Below are positions 34,489-44,084 of a stretch of 64,000 nucleotides of DNA, one piece after another. The translations under genes were made by a program, and so were the position numbers. A model generated the notes under the pieces. It was given only the letters and a program-made list of their open reading frames with translations, was not told where the DNA came from and did no database searches. The stretch comes from Halobellus rufus (lineage in GTDB: Archaea; Halobacteriota; Halobacteria; Halobacteriales; Haloferacaceae): NCBI RefSeq assembly GCF_000739575.1, contig NZ_BBJO01000014.1, positions 310,001-374,000 of the forward strand, written 5' to 3'. Position 1 is the stretch's first letter; each line of letters begins with the position of its first letter.

Positions 34489-35586
34489 TCAGTACGTCGA
34501 GCCGTCGAACCACTGCCGATCGAACGCGTACTCTTCGACGAGTTCGTCCCAGCCGTCGGGGAACACGATCGGCTTCGTGACGGGCCCGCCGATCGACGGA
34601 CCGACGATGGCGTTGACGCGACCCGGGCCGCCGATCGTCGCGACTTTCACGTACTCCGGCCCGTCGATCTGTGGCACCTGTCGCCGACGGACCGTTCCCT
34701 CGTGTCTGCGCAGCGGACCGTCCCAGAGCGTGCCCTTCTGGTAGTCCTCCGCTCGGAGGTAGGAGTTCTCACAGAGGTAGTTCTTGATGTCCCGCTTGGA
34801 CATCTCGGCGGCGGCCAACTCCTCGGCGTTGTACCGGTTGACGAGGTGAAAGATCGTCTGATCGATGTCGCCGCCCTGCTGTCGTCCGCCCACCATCGAC
34901 GGCGGGGTGTTCCTGACCATCCCCTCGAGGATCTCCTCGGCGGTGTTGTCGTGGGGGAACCACTGGATGAAGCTGTTCGGCCCCGCGAGCGTGATCGTGC
35001 TCTCGTCGGCGTCGTGGCCGTGGGTGACGTGATAGGGCTCCCACGGGCTCTGTTCCTCGTTCTCGCCCGCGAGCAGGCTGAACTTGAAGGGGTTGCCCAT
35101 CACGCCCATGTCCTTCTCGCCCGGACGGAGCGCGGCCGTGTTCTTGTAGGCGAGCCCCAGCGCCCGACCGATCGTCCGGTTGGCGTGGAAGTTCGGGCCG
35201 AACGCGCCCGATCCGCTCTCGATGTCGAGTCTCTCTCGGACCGGACCGTTCACGATCCACTGGTAGGCCCACGAGCCGGTGCTCACCGACACCTGTATGG
35301 AGTTCGACCGGGGATCCGCTAGCGCGCGAACGCCGGCTTCGAGGACCGGCATATACGGCGGCGCACACCCAGCCATCACCGCGTTTGAGGCCAGCATCTC
35401 GACGGTGATCGGGGTGTCTTTGTTCCCCAGCCGCCCGAGCACGTGCCCGCGGTCGTGGGCCGTCCCGCGGAGCATCTCCTCGACCTTCTCGTCGGTCGGC
35501 GGCACGATCGGGAGCCCGTCGGTCATCCCCTGTTCGTAGAGCGATCGCGACACCGAACTCGGCGTGTCGTCCTGTTGATTAGCCAT
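34489..35586 (-). CDS. UGSC-partner family protein, second copy
   Basis: 365-residue paralogue of the protein at 29755, alike along the whole length: EQGMTDGLPIVPPTDEKVE near 20, SNAVMAGCAPPYMPVLEAGV near 70, VNGPVRERLDIESGSGAFGP near 115, GEKDMGVMGNPFKFSLLAGE near 160 and GGPGRVNAIVGPSIGGPV near 327. It carries about 15 extra residues in the segment before that last block. The ATG at 35586 is used; the frame extends upstream only to a TTG. No UGSC gene is adjacent here; instead a zinc alcohol dehydrogenase lies 91 bp upstream on the same strand. The function is unknown. Confidence 0.73.
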   Translation of the reverse strand: MANQQDDTPSSVSRSLYEQGMTDGLPIVPPTDEKVEEMLRGTAHDRGHVLGRLGNKDTPITVEMLASNAVMAGCAPPYMPVLEAGVRALADPRSNSIQVSVSTGSWAYQWIVNGPVRERLDIESGSGAFGPNFHANRTIGRALGLAYKNTAALRPGEKDMGVMGNPFKFSLLAGENEEQSPWEPYHVTHGHDADESTITLAGPNSFIQWFPHDNTAEEILEGMVRNTPPSMVGGRQQGGDIDQTIFHLVNRYNAEELAAAEMSKRDIKNYLCENSYLRAEDYQKGTLWDGPLRRHEGTVRRRQVPQIDGPEYVKVATIGGPGRVNAIVGPSIGGPVTKPIVFPDGWDELVEEYAFDRQWFDGSTY

Positions 35587-35677
35587 CGTGAATGGGTGAG
35601 TGGTACTCAAAGCGCGGTACCTTGATTGTTTCGCGTCAACACACCGACGACGGGGTCTCGGTGGCCTCGACCCTCCT

Positions 35678-36718
35678 TCACGGCTCGACGAGCACCTTCA
35701 CTTCGCCGCTGTCGCTGTCGGCCAGCGGCTCGAACCCGTCCTCGACGATGTTGTCCAGCGGAATCCGCGACGTCACGAGCGGACCGGCGTCGACCTCTCC
35801 GCTCGCCAGCATCTCGTACACCGCGCCGAACTCCCGGTCGGCCCGGGGCCCCGTCTCGTAGGCGGCAGACCCGTTGATCGTGCGCTCGTGGTTGACGAAG
35901 TCCATCGGGTCGACCTCGACGGGGCCTTTGAACACGCCGAGAACCGTCGTGTGTCCGCTGGCTTTCGTGGCCGTGATCGCGTCGTTGAGCGCGGACCCGT
36001 TCCCCGCGACCTCGAACGAGACGTCGGCCCCGCCGTCCGTCTCCTCGGCGACCCGGGCGGCGAGGTCCGTCTCCCGCGGATCGACGACCACGTCGGCCCC
36101 GCACACGGCTGCGAGCCGTCGTCGGGACTCGCGGTGCCCGGAGGCGATCACCGGACTCGCACCCGCGGCCGTCGCGAGCTGGACCATCCCGAGACCGATC
36201 GGTCCCAGCCCGACGACGACGGCGGAGTGGCCCGGACGCAGCGGCGATTCGAGCAGCCCGTGGTAGGCGACCGTCAGCGGCTCGGCGACCGCGGCGTCGG
36301 TCGGCGAGAGCCCCTCGGGCAGTTCGATCACGTTTCCGACGGGCGCGACGACCTGCTCGGCGTACCCGCCCTGCCGGTGCGCGCCGATGACTTCGAGGTT
36401 CCGACAGAGGTTGTACTTCCCGGCGTCGCAGCACCAGCAGCTCTCGCAGGCCACGAGCGGGTTGACCCCGACCTCGGTACCGACCTCGACGTCGACGCCA
36501 TCCCCGACGGCCGCGACCGTCCCGCCGAGCTCGTGGCCCATCGTGTACGGCAGGTACCCGTCGTCGTCGCGGCGCGGCCCGTGGAGGTACTCGCCGAGGT
36601 CGGACCCGCAGATTCCGCAGGCGTCGACGTCGATCAGCACCTCCCCGGCCTTCGGCTCCGGCGGCTCGACCTCGTCGATACGAACGTCTCTGTTCCCGTG
36701 GTAGCGCGCTGCCTTCAT
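35678..36718 (-). CDS. Zinc-dependent alcohol dehydrogenase (MDR family), second copy
   Basis: 346-residue paralogue of the enzyme at 28598. Catalytic zinc residues lie in CGICGSD near 35-41 and MGHELGG near 64-70; the structural zinc loop CESCWCCDAGKYNLC near 93-107 has the four Cys; the Rossmann motif is VGLGPIGLGM near 170. The ATG at 36718 has a CATTTATG box about 26 bp upstream on the reverse strand. It is divergent from the second GMC gene and followed on the same strand by the second UGSC-partner gene, so the three probably act in one process. Confidence 0.88.
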   Translation of the reverse strand: MKAARYHGNRDVRIDEVEPPEPKAGEVLIDVDACGICGSDLGEYLHGPRRDDDGYLPYTMGHELGGTVAAVGDGVDVEVGTEVGVNPLVACESCWCCDAGKYNLCRNLEVIGAHRQGGYAEQVVAPVGNVIELPEGLSPTDAAVAEPLTVAYHGLLESPLRPGHSAVVVGLGPIGLGMVQLATAAGASPVIASGHRESRRRLAAVCGADVVVDPRETDLAARVAEETDGGADVSFEVAGNGSALNDAITATKASGHTTVLGVFKGPVEVDPMDFVNHERTINGSAAYETGPRADREFGAVYEMLASGEVDAGPLVTSRIPLDNIVEDGFEPLADSDSGEVKVLVEP

Positions 36719-36858
36719 CTCGATTCCCCTTTTCGACCATCGAACATAAATGGTGGTCCGTCTGGTTCTCGCTCCCCGGTCGGCGTGGCTCTCGACCCGG
36801 CCGCGCACGTGACCGCTACCGAATGATATTTGACACTCTAATTAGCACATCAACGTTG

Positions 36859-38412
36859 ATGTACGACTACGTGATCGTCGGTGGTGGGAGCGCGGGCTGT
36901 GTGCTCTCGCATCGACTGACGGAGGTCGACGACGTCGAAGTCCTGTTGCTGGAGGCCGGCGCGCCCGCCAGCGACCGCGACGCGGTGAGAGACCCCTCGC
37001 GGGTCTGGGAACTGATGGAGTCGGACCTCGACTGGGCGTTCAAGACCGAACCGCAACCGACGATGAACGGGCGACGGGTCGACTGGCCGCGCGGGAAGGC
37101 CCTCGGCGGGTCGACGATGATCAACGGGATGGCCTACGTTCGCGGCCACCCCTACGACTACGACACCTGGGCCGAACTCGGCAACGAGGGCTGGAGCTAC
37201 GACGATCTGCTCCCGTACTTCAAGAAGTCCGAGAACTTCCAAGCGGACGGGGACTTGGAGTACCACGGAACCGACGGCCCCCTCACGGTTTCGCGCGGCG
37301 ACAACGCCGAAGACCTCACGCCGAGTGAGTTCCAAGAGAAACTGGTCGCGGCGGCCCGAGAAGCCGGAATGGAGAAGAACCTCGACTTCAACGGCGAGCA
37401 GCAGGCCGGGATCGGCTGGTACCACTCCACGATCGAGGACGGGGAGCGTCACAGCGCCGCGAAAGCGTTCATCGAACCGATCCTCGACAGGCCGAACCTG
37501 ACCGTCGAGACGGAGGCGCACGTCACGCGGCTCACCTTCGACGGCGACCGGGCGACCGGCGTGGTCTACGAGCAGCGCGGTCAGGAACACGAGGTCGAGG
37601 TCGCTCCCGACGGCGAGGTCGTCGTCTCGGCGGGGGCGATTCAGTCGCCGCAACTGCTGATGCTCTCGGGACTCGGCCCGGCGGGCCACCTCGAAGATCA
37701 CGGAATCGACGTCAAGGTCGACCTCCCCGGCGTCGGCCGCAACCTCCAAGACCACCTCCGTGTCGACGTCGCCTACGAGACCGAGGGGACGATCACGCCC
37801 CGCGACCCCGACGACCTGCCGGAGAAGGGTGCCCGCTACGATCGCGTCCTGACGGGCGCGTTCGAGCGCTCCTCGCCCGACCTCCCCGCGCCGGACCTCC
37901 AGTACGGGCTGTCGGCCGGGCTCGACCCCGAACACCCCACCGAGGGGTACTCGATCGCGGCGCTCCCGCTCCGCCCGTCCAGTCGCGGCCGAATCACGCT
38001 CGCCTCGACGGATCCCTACGCGGATCCGATCATCGACCCGAAGCTCCTCTCGACGGAGAAGGACGTCGACGACATCGTCACCGCCGTCCGCCGCGCTCGC
38101 GAGATCGCGACGGCCGACCCCCTCGACGACGTCCGGAGCGAGGAGGCACGCCCCGGACCCGACGTCCAGTCCGACGAGGAGATCGCCGACTACTGTCGGG
38201 ATACCGCCGAATCGGGCTATCACCCCGTGGGGACGTGCAAGATGGGCGACGACGAGATGGCTGTGGTCGACGACGATCTCCGCGTCCACGGCGTCGAGGG
38301 GCTTCGCGTCGTCGACGCGTCGATTATGCCGAACCTCGTCAGCGGAAACACGAACGCGCCGACGATCGCCATCGCCGAGAAGGGAGCCGATCTGCTCAAA
38401 GCGGCCCTGTAG
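36859..38412 (+). CDS. GMC-family flavin oxidoreductase, second copy
   Basis: 517-residue GMC enzyme, near-twin of the protein at 24443 over its length. FAD motif [20 protein letters not shown], signature 1 [18 protein letters not shown] near 74, signature 2 [20 protein letters not shown] near 255, active-site His in GYHPVGTCKMG near 453 and Asn in SGNTNAPT near 498. The ATG at 36859 starts directly on the FAD motif; an upstream in-frame ATG at 36823 lies in an AT-rich promoter segment. It is divergent from a zinc alcohol dehydrogenase and followed by a third GMC gene 133 bp on. Confidence 0.9.
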   Translation: MYDYVIVGGGSAGCVLSHRLTEVDDVEVLLLEAGAPASDRDAVRDPSRVWELMESDLDWAFKTEPQPTMNGRRVDWPRGKALGGSTMINGMAYVRGHPYDYDTWAELGNEGWSYDDLLPYFKKSENFQADGDLEYHGTDGPLTVSRGDNAEDLTPSEFQEKLVAAAREAGMEKNLDFNGEQQAGIGWYHSTIEDGERHSAAKAFIEPILDRPNLTVETEAHVTRLTFDGDRATGVVYEQRGQEHEVEVAPDGEVVVSAGAIQSPQLLMLSGLGPAGHLEDHGIDVKVDLPGVGRNLQDHLRVDVAYETEGTITPRDPDDLPEKGARYDRVLTGAFERSSPDLPAPDLQYGLSAGLDPEHPTEGYSIAALPLRPSSRGRITLASTDPYADPIIDPKLLSTEKDVDDIVTAVRRAREIATADPLDDVRSEEARPGPDVQSDEEIADYCRDTAESGYHPVGTCKMGDDEMAVVDDDLRVHGVEGLRVVDASIMPNLVSGNTNAPTIAIAEKGADLLKAAL

Positions 38413-38545
38413 GGCTCTCTGTCGCCACTCTCCTCGCGCTTCGCGTAGCCGACTCGATCGGCCTCCGTCGCCACCGACGACCGCCGTATCACCTCCGGTC
38501 TGTACACAAAATTAATTACGTACACTCGCCTGCAGTCAATCGTCA

Positions 38546-40072
38546 ATGTCGAACACGTACGACTACGTCGTCGTCGGAGCCGGGTCCGCCGGCTGCGTGC
38601 TCGCGAACCGTCTCTCGGCGGACGGGAGTACCGACGTACTGTTGCTGGAAGCGGGGAAACCGGACGAGAAAGACGAGATCCACAACCCGACGCTGTTCCC
38701 GGCACTGATGCAGTCGGACGTGGACTGGGACTACTGGACGGCCCCGCAGGAGGGCCTCAACGGCCGACGGGAGTATCAGCCCCGCGGCAAGACCCTCGGG
38801 GGTTCCTCGGCGATCAACGCGATGATGTACGTGCGCGGGAATCCCCACGACTACGATTCGTGGGCCGAACTCGGCAACGACGGATGGAGCTACGACGACC
38901 TGCTCCCGTACTTCAAGCGGATGGAGGACTTCGAGGGCGGCGAGTCCGAGCACCACGGCGCGGGCGGCCCGCTCCGCGTCGAGCAGGAGCACCCGTACGG
39001 CGACGTCACGAACGCGCTCGTCGACGCCGCGGTCGAGGTTGGCTTCGATCGGAACGAGGACGTCAACGCGGGCCGACAGGAGGGGATGGGCCACCTGCAC
39101 CTCACGGTCGAGGACGGCACGCGTCAGAGCACCGCCGTCTCGTACCTCCATCCCGTCCTCGATCGGGAGAACCTCACGGCCGAGACCGGCGCACACGTCA
39201 CGCAGATCGAGTTCGACGGCGATACCGCCACGGGCGTCACGTACGTCAAGGACGGTTCCGCACACACCGTCGACGCGGCCGAGGAGGTCGTTCTCTCTGC
39301 GGGGTCGATCGACACCGTCCAACTGCTTCTGCTCTCCGGCGTCGGTCCGGCGGAGGAACTCGAAGCACACGGTATCGAGGTCGAACACCACCTGCCTGGC
39401 GTCGGGAAGAACCTCCAAGACCACCTCGTCGTGTCCTCGGCGTACGAACTCCACGGCGATCCGGAGATCGAGAACGGCGAGGTCCTCTGTCAGGTCACCG
39501 GGTTCGAGCGGACGGATCCCGACCTCCCCGCACCCGACGTCCAGTACTTCCTCGCTCGGGTGTACTTTATGCGGCACGGGTTCGACAACCCCGAAGAGGG
39601 CGCGGGGATGACGCCGAGCGCGACGCTGCTTCACCCCGAGAGCCGCGGCGAGATCACGCTCGCCTCGGACGACCCCTTCGACGACCCGCTCATCGATCCG
39701 AACTACCTCGACGCGGAGGCGGACCTCGACACGCTCGTCGAGGGGCTCAAGCGGACCCGCGAGATCGCACACGCGAGCGCGCTCAACGAGTACCGCGGCG
39801 AGGAGATCTGGCCCGAGGGCGACGCCGAGAGCGAGGAGGACCTCCGCGAGCACGTCCGCGAGACAGCGCAGACGATCTATCACCCGGTGGGGACGTGCAA
39901 GATGGGCGACGACGAGATGGCCGTGGTCGACGATGACCTCCGCGTCCACGGGGTGAACGACCTCCGGGTCGTCGACGCCTCCGTGATGCCGCGGATCACC
40001 TCCGGAAACACGAACGCGCCGACGATCGCGATCGCGGAGAAGGGCGCGGACCTACTGAAGGAATCGCGGTAG
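38546..40072 (+). CDS. GMC-family flavin oxidoreductase, third copy
   Basis: 508-residue GMC enzyme, more distant from the other two but with all marks: [20 protein letters not shown] near 4-23, GKTLGGSSAINAMMYVRGNP near 80, VLSAGSIDTVQLLLLSGVGP near 250, IYHPVGTCKMG near 445 with the catalytic His, and SGNTNAPT near 490. It is closest to the choline/alcohol dehydrogenase branch (BetA-like). A TATA-like AAAATTAATTA lies about 30 bp before the start. Its stop is 2 bp from the convergent sulfatase stop. Confidence 0.9.
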   Translation: MSNTYDYVVVGAGSAGCVLANRLSADGSTDVLLLEAGKPDEKDEIHNPTLFPALMQSDVDWDYWTAPQEGLNGRREYQPRGKTLGGSSAINAMMYVRGNPHDYDSWAELGNDGWSYDDLLPYFKRMEDFEGGESEHHGAGGPLRVEQEHPYGDVTNALVDAAVEVGFDRNEDVNAGRQEGMGHLHLTVEDGTRQSTAVSYLHPVLDRENLTAETGAHVTQIEFDGDTATGVTYVKDGSAHTVDAAEEVVLSAGSIDTVQLLLLSGVGPAEELEAHGIEVEHHLPGVGKNLQDHLVVSSAYELHGDPEIENGEVLCQVTGFERTDPDLPAPDVQYFLARVYFMRHGFDNPEEGAGMTPSATLLHPESRGEITLASDDPFDDPLIDPNYLDAEADLDTLVEGLKRTREIAHASALNEYRGEEIWPEGDAESEEDLREHVRETAQTIYHPVGTCKMGDDEMAVVDDDLRVHGVNDLRVVDASVMPRITSGNTNAPTIAIAEKGADLLKESR

Positions 40073-40074
40073 CG

Positions 40075-41613
40075 CTAGGACCAGATATCCTCGCCGTCGA
40101 GGTAGCCCTCGACGTCCTGCGGCACGTACCCCTCGTATTCGAGGACGCGCTCGGCGTGTTCGTCACGCCCGGTCTCGCGAAGCGTTTCGGCGTACTCCTC
40201 CGCGTCGAACCACCGCGTGCCCGTTCTCCCTTGGAACGGCCCACCCTCGTGGAGCACTTCCCAGAGCGGATCGGCCGGCGCGCGCTCGTGTTCGGGATTC
40301 GCACCGTTTCGGTCGTGGGCGACCTCCATCAGCCGCTCTGAGACCCACTGATCCAGCATCGCGAGCCCCTTCCGGACGACGTCCGGTCGGTCGCGTGCGA
40401 GGTTCGTCGTCTCGTGGGGATCCTCGGCGAGGTCGTACAACTCGACGGGGTCGAGCTCGCGGATCCCGTCGTGATACGTGCGAAGGAGGATCCAGTCGTC
40501 CCAGCGGACCGCCCGCATCGCCGACAGCGCGCCCTGTCCGACGACGAGGTACTCGCGACCGTCGGACTCGCCGTCGGTGACCGACTCGGCGAAGGACCGG
40601 CCGTCCCAGCGCTCCGGGACCTCTCCGCCGGCGAGATCGACGAGCGTCGGCGGCAGGTCGAGGTGGTAGTAGAAGTCGTCGTCGACGCCCTCGGCGACGC
40701 CGGGGCCGTGGACGATCAGCGGGATCCGGTTCGTCTTGTCGTCGGCGGTGACGTGGTTGCCGTAGACGTTGAGTTCACCCTGGTTCTCGCCGTGGTCCGC
40801 GGTCACCACGACGAGCGTCTCCTCGAAGACGCCCGCCGCCCGCAACTGGTCGAGGAGCTTCTCGATGTAGTCGTCCATGTACTTGATGCCGGTGTCGTAG
40901 CCGTCGATCCACTCGACGTACTCCTCGCGAGTTCCGATCTCGGAGGGCTGTCTCGGCAGCGAGTCGTCCCAGACCGGCGGTTCGCGTGCGCTGTGGAGTC
41001 CGTAGCTCTCGTACTGCTCCTCGAGCGTCTCCTGATCCGGCCACTCGGGAGCGGGTTCGTCCTCGAAGGGGTAGCCGTACTCGATCGGCGTGTCGTAGGG
41101 CGCGTGCGGGTCCCAGAAGTTGACGTGGAGGTACCAGTCGTCCTCCGTCGCGTGGTCGTCCAGCCACGACTCGGCGAACGGGTACGTGACGTCGGCGCTC
41201 TCGAAGCCGCGCTCGCCGGTGTCGATCCACCGGTCGAACCCGTCGACCGTGTGCCACGCGCCGTGGCGTTGTGGAAACGGGCTGATGAGTGCCGTCTCGT
41301 GGCCCACGTCGCGCAGGGCGGTCGGAAGCGACCGGTAGCCGTCGGTCGAGGTGTTCGTGTTCCGTCGGTGCCCGCGCTGGCGGAGTTCGGCGTTGACCCC
41401 GCCGTGGTTGATCACGCCCGAGTGGATCCCGAATCGGCTCCCGAAGAAGGCGGTTCGGGAGGGGAGACACGGCGCGTCCGAGACGTAGTAGTTCGTGAAC
41501 CGGCGGCCGTTCTCCGCGAGCGAGTCGATGGTGGGGGACGTGTCGCGGTGATACCCGTAGCAGCCGAGGTGGTCCGGTCGCAGCGAGTCGCAGTCGATGA
41601 CCAGTATGCGCAT
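40075..41613 (-). CDS. Sulfatase (formylglycine type)
   Basis: 512-residue alkaline-phosphatase-fold sulfatase that hydrolyses sulfate esters. ILVIDCDSLRPDHLGCYG at 3-20 supplies metal Asp residues, APCLPSRTA near 47-55 has Cys49 in the C-x-P-S-R motif that is converted to formylglycine, and VVTADHGENQGE near 270 holds the third metal cluster. No signal peptide is seen, so it would act in the cytoplasm. A formylglycine-generating enzyme is not in the window. It is downstream of the acetyl-CoA-synthetase-like gene on the same strand with a 62-bp gap and a possible TATA-like box of its own. Confidence 0.88.
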   Translation of the reverse strand: MRILVIDCDSLRPDHLGCYGYHRDTSPTIDSLAENGRRFTNYYVSDAPCLPSRTAFFGSRFGIHSGVINHGGVNAELRQRGHRRNTNTSTDGYRSLPTALRDVGHETALISPFPQRHGAWHTVDGFDRWIDTGERGFESADVTYPFAESWLDDHATEDDWYLHVNFWDPHAPYDTPIEYGYPFEDEPAPEWPDQETLEEQYESYGLHSAREPPVWDDSLPRQPSEIGTREEYVEWIDGYDTGIKYMDDYIEKLLDQLRAAGVFEETLVVVTADHGENQGELNVYGNHVTADDKTNRIPLIVHGPGVAEGVDDDFYYHLDLPPTLVDLAGGEVPERWDGRSFAESVTDGESDGREYLVVGQGALSAMRAVRWDDWILLRTYHDGIRELDPVELYDLAEDPHETTNLARDRPDVVRKGLAMLDQWVSERLMEVAHDRNGANPEHERAPADPLWEVLHEGGPFQGRTGTRWFDAEEYAETLRETGRDEHAERVLEYEGYVPQDVEGYLDGEDIWS

Positions 41614-41675
41614 CGACCGAGTAGAACCGGGTATTCTTCAAAAATGTACGGGTGAAACGACGATGGATCCACGAT

Positions 41676-43721
41676 TCAATCGAGTCGGGCACGGAGGCGT
41701 TCGAGCGCCTCCGGGTTCTCCATCGACGAGAGGTCGCCGGGGTCTTCGCCCGCGGCGACCGATCTGACGGCTCTCCGGATGATCTTCCCCGACTGCGTCC
41801 GGGGGAGGTCGTCGACGAAGTGGAGCCCGCACGGCCGGAACGGCTTCCCCTGCTCTCGACCGACGAGCGCTCGAAGTTCGTCCGCGAGCGCCTCGGAGGG
41901 TTCGTAATCGGGATCCGGGATCACGAACGCGAGGACGGCGGTCCCTGTCGTCTCGTCGGGGACGCCGACGACCGCAGCCTGCGTGACGGCGTCGTGCTCG
42001 GCGAGCACGCCCTCGACCTCCGCGGGGCCGACTTTCCGCCCGGCGACGTTCAGCGCGTCGTCGGCGCGGCCGTGGAGGTACCAGAAGCCGTCCTCGTCCT
42101 TCTGCGCCCAGTCGCCGTGGTCCCAGAGGTCCTCCCACGTCGACCAGTACTCCTCGAGGTACCGCTCGTCGCCGCTCCAGAGGCTCTTGGTCATCGACGG
42201 GCAGGAACTCCGCGCGACCAGATAGCCGCGCTCGTTGTCCTCGGCGACGCTGTCGCCGTCGGCGTCGACGATATCGATGTCCATCCCCAGCCCGGGACCG
42301 CCGAGCGAACAGGGTTTCAGCGGCTGCGTCGGCATCGGCATCAGGAAACAGCCGAGGATCTCTGTACCGCCGGAGATGTTGATGATGGGACACTCGGCGT
42401 CGCCCACCGTCTCGTAGAACCACTCCCACGACTCGCGGTCCCAGGGCTCGCCGGTCGAACCCAGCAGTCGCAGGCTCGAGAGGTCGTGGCGCTCGACCCA
42501 GTCGTCGCCGTGTTCGCGCAACGCGCGGATCGCCGTCGGCGAGATGCCGAACTGCGTGACGTCGTGGCGGTCGATCAGCTTCCAGAACCGGTCCGGTTCG
42601 GGGTGATCGGGCGCGCCCTCGTACATCACTACCGTCCCGCCGAACGCGTGGTTCCCGATGAGCGTCCACGGCCCCATCATCCAGCCGATGTCGCTCACCC
42701 AGAAGATGCGGTCTCCCGGCTTCTGGTCGAACCCGAAATGAATCTCCTTGGCGGGTTGGACGAGTCCCCCGGCGTGGGTGTGGACGATCCCCTTCGGCCT
42801 CCCCGTCGTCCCGGAGGAGTACAGCAGCATCGACTCCTGATCCGAGGGCAGCGACGTCGACTCGTAGCTGTCGTCGGCGGTCGCGACGGCGTCGTCCCAC
42901 CACGCGTCGCGACCGTCGCTCCAGGGGATCGACGACGCCGACGCGCCGGCCGCGTTCCTGCCGTCCGTTCGCGCCTCAGCCTCCCGCGACCCGAGCCGGT
43001 CGTAGACGACGACGTCTTCCACGTACCCGGCCTCGTCGATAGCGCTGTCGGCGGTCGCCTTGAGCGTGACCTCGCTCCCGCGCCGATAGAACCCGTCGCC
43101 GGTGAACAGGACCGCACACTCGCTGTCCTCGATCCGCGTCGCCGTCGCGTCGACGCCGAATCCCGAGAAGATCGGAACGGCGATCGCGCCCACCTTGAAA
43201 CACCCGTAGAGGATGGCGGCCACCTCGGGGACCATCGGCATGTAGAGGCCGACGGTGTCGCCGACGCCGACGCCGACGGATTCGAGGTAGTTCGCGACCC
43301 GGTTCGCCTGTGTGTGCAGATCACCGAAAGTGACGTCGCGGACGTCACCGGGCTCTCCCTCCCAGAGTATCGCGGTCTCGCCGCGTGAGTCACTCCCGTC
43401 GACCGCGTGACGATCGAGGACGTTGCGTGCGATGTTGAGCCGACCGCCGGGGTACCAGTCGGTGAACTGCGGGCCGTCGGTGTCGTCGCAGACCGCGTCG
43501 TACGGCTCGTCGAATTCGAGGCCGAGGTAGTCGACGACCTCGTCCCAGAACCACTCGACGCCGGCGTCGTCGCGGTCGTGCTGTCCGGCCGTGCGTGCGA
43601 GCAGTTCCTCGTGGTCGTCGATGTCGTGGGCCTGCATAAACTCCCAGACGTTCGTCGACTCGACCTGCTCCCGGCTCGGTTCGTGGGCAACCGGGTACTG
43701 CTCGCCTGGGTGTTCTGTCAT
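41676..43721 (-). CDS. Acetyl/acetoacetyl-CoA synthetase-like AMP-forming ligase
   Basis: 681-residue ANL ligase with an N-terminal extension of the acetyl-CoA synthetase type (ACAS_N-like, about 55-115). Phosphate loop LYSSGTTGRPKGIVHTHAGG near 296, GGTEI near 447, the Asp in LWDHGDWAQKDEDG near 524, GRADDALNVAGRKVGPAEVE near 545 and the catalytic Lys in RTQSGKIIRR near 647 are intact. It makes acyl-CoA from acetate, propionate, acetoacetate or a similar short acid; GGTE with FYETVG upstream does not settle which. It is divergent from the peptide-type binding protein. Confidence 0.87.
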   Translation of the reverse strand: MTEHPGEQYPVAHEPSREQVESTNVWEFMQAHDIDDHEELLARTAGQHDRDDAGVEWFWDEVVDYLGLEFDEPYDAVCDDTDGPQFTDWYPGGRLNIARNVLDRHAVDGSDSRGETAILWEGEPGDVRDVTFGDLHTQANRVANYLESVGVGVGDTVGLYMPMVPEVAAILYGCFKVGAIAVPIFSGFGVDATATRIEDSECAVLFTGDGFYRRGSEVTLKATADSAIDEAGYVEDVVVYDRLGSREAEARTDGRNAAGASASSIPWSDGRDAWWDDAVATADDSYESTSLPSDQESMLLYSSGTTGRPKGIVHTHAGGLVQPAKEIHFGFDQKPGDRIFWVSDIGWMMGPWTLIGNHAFGGTVVMYEGAPDHPEPDRFWKLIDRHDVTQFGISPTAIRALREHGDDWVERHDLSSLRLLGSTGEPWDRESWEWFYETVGDAECPIINISGGTEILGCFLMPMPTQPLKPCSLGGPGLGMDIDIVDADGDSVAEDNERGYLVARSSCPSMTKSLWSGDERYLEEYWSTWEDLWDHGDWAQKDEDGFWYLHGRADDALNVAGRKVGPAEVEGVLAEHDAVTQAAVVGVPDETTGTAVLAFVIPDPDYEPSEALADELRALVGREQGKPFRPCGLHFVDDLPRTQSGKIIRRAVRSVAAGEDPGDLSSMENPEALERLRARLD

Positions 43722-44084
43722 CTTTGTGGGGAGTATATGTCCGGTGGGAGTGTGATAATTCTTCCCATTCCGACGATAAAAACGGTGGACGACGGCGTTT
43801 GTCCGCTTGCCTGACTACCCGTTCGCGAAAAGAACCGAACGGACCCGAAACGCGCCGGAGCCTCAGTCGGTTTCGCAACGTTCGGGCAGACACGGCCAGT
43901 CTCGGGTCTGTCACACCGCTAGGGCTCTTGCGGCCACGTCGGCGTTCCGTCACGCTAACAGAAACGGCGTCGTTTTCGCGGTGGGTTTATTATGTTCGAT
44001 TTCGATGGTTGGGTGAGGTGTGCGGAAACACGCCACATCCCTCGCCGGGGGGCGTTCATCCGGACACGGCACGAAGGTGACATT
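43722..44084. promoter_or_regulatory. Divergent promoter region
   Basis: The 363-bp spacer between the acyl-CoA ligase (reverse) and the binding-protein gene (forward). A reverse-strand TATA-like GAATTATCAC lies about 30-40 bp before the ligase ATG, and a forward GGTTTATTATG at 43982-43992 lies about 95 bp before the binding-protein ATG. The forward frame is open from 43992, but those residues have no signal-peptide character. No other gene is seen. Confidence 0.4.
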
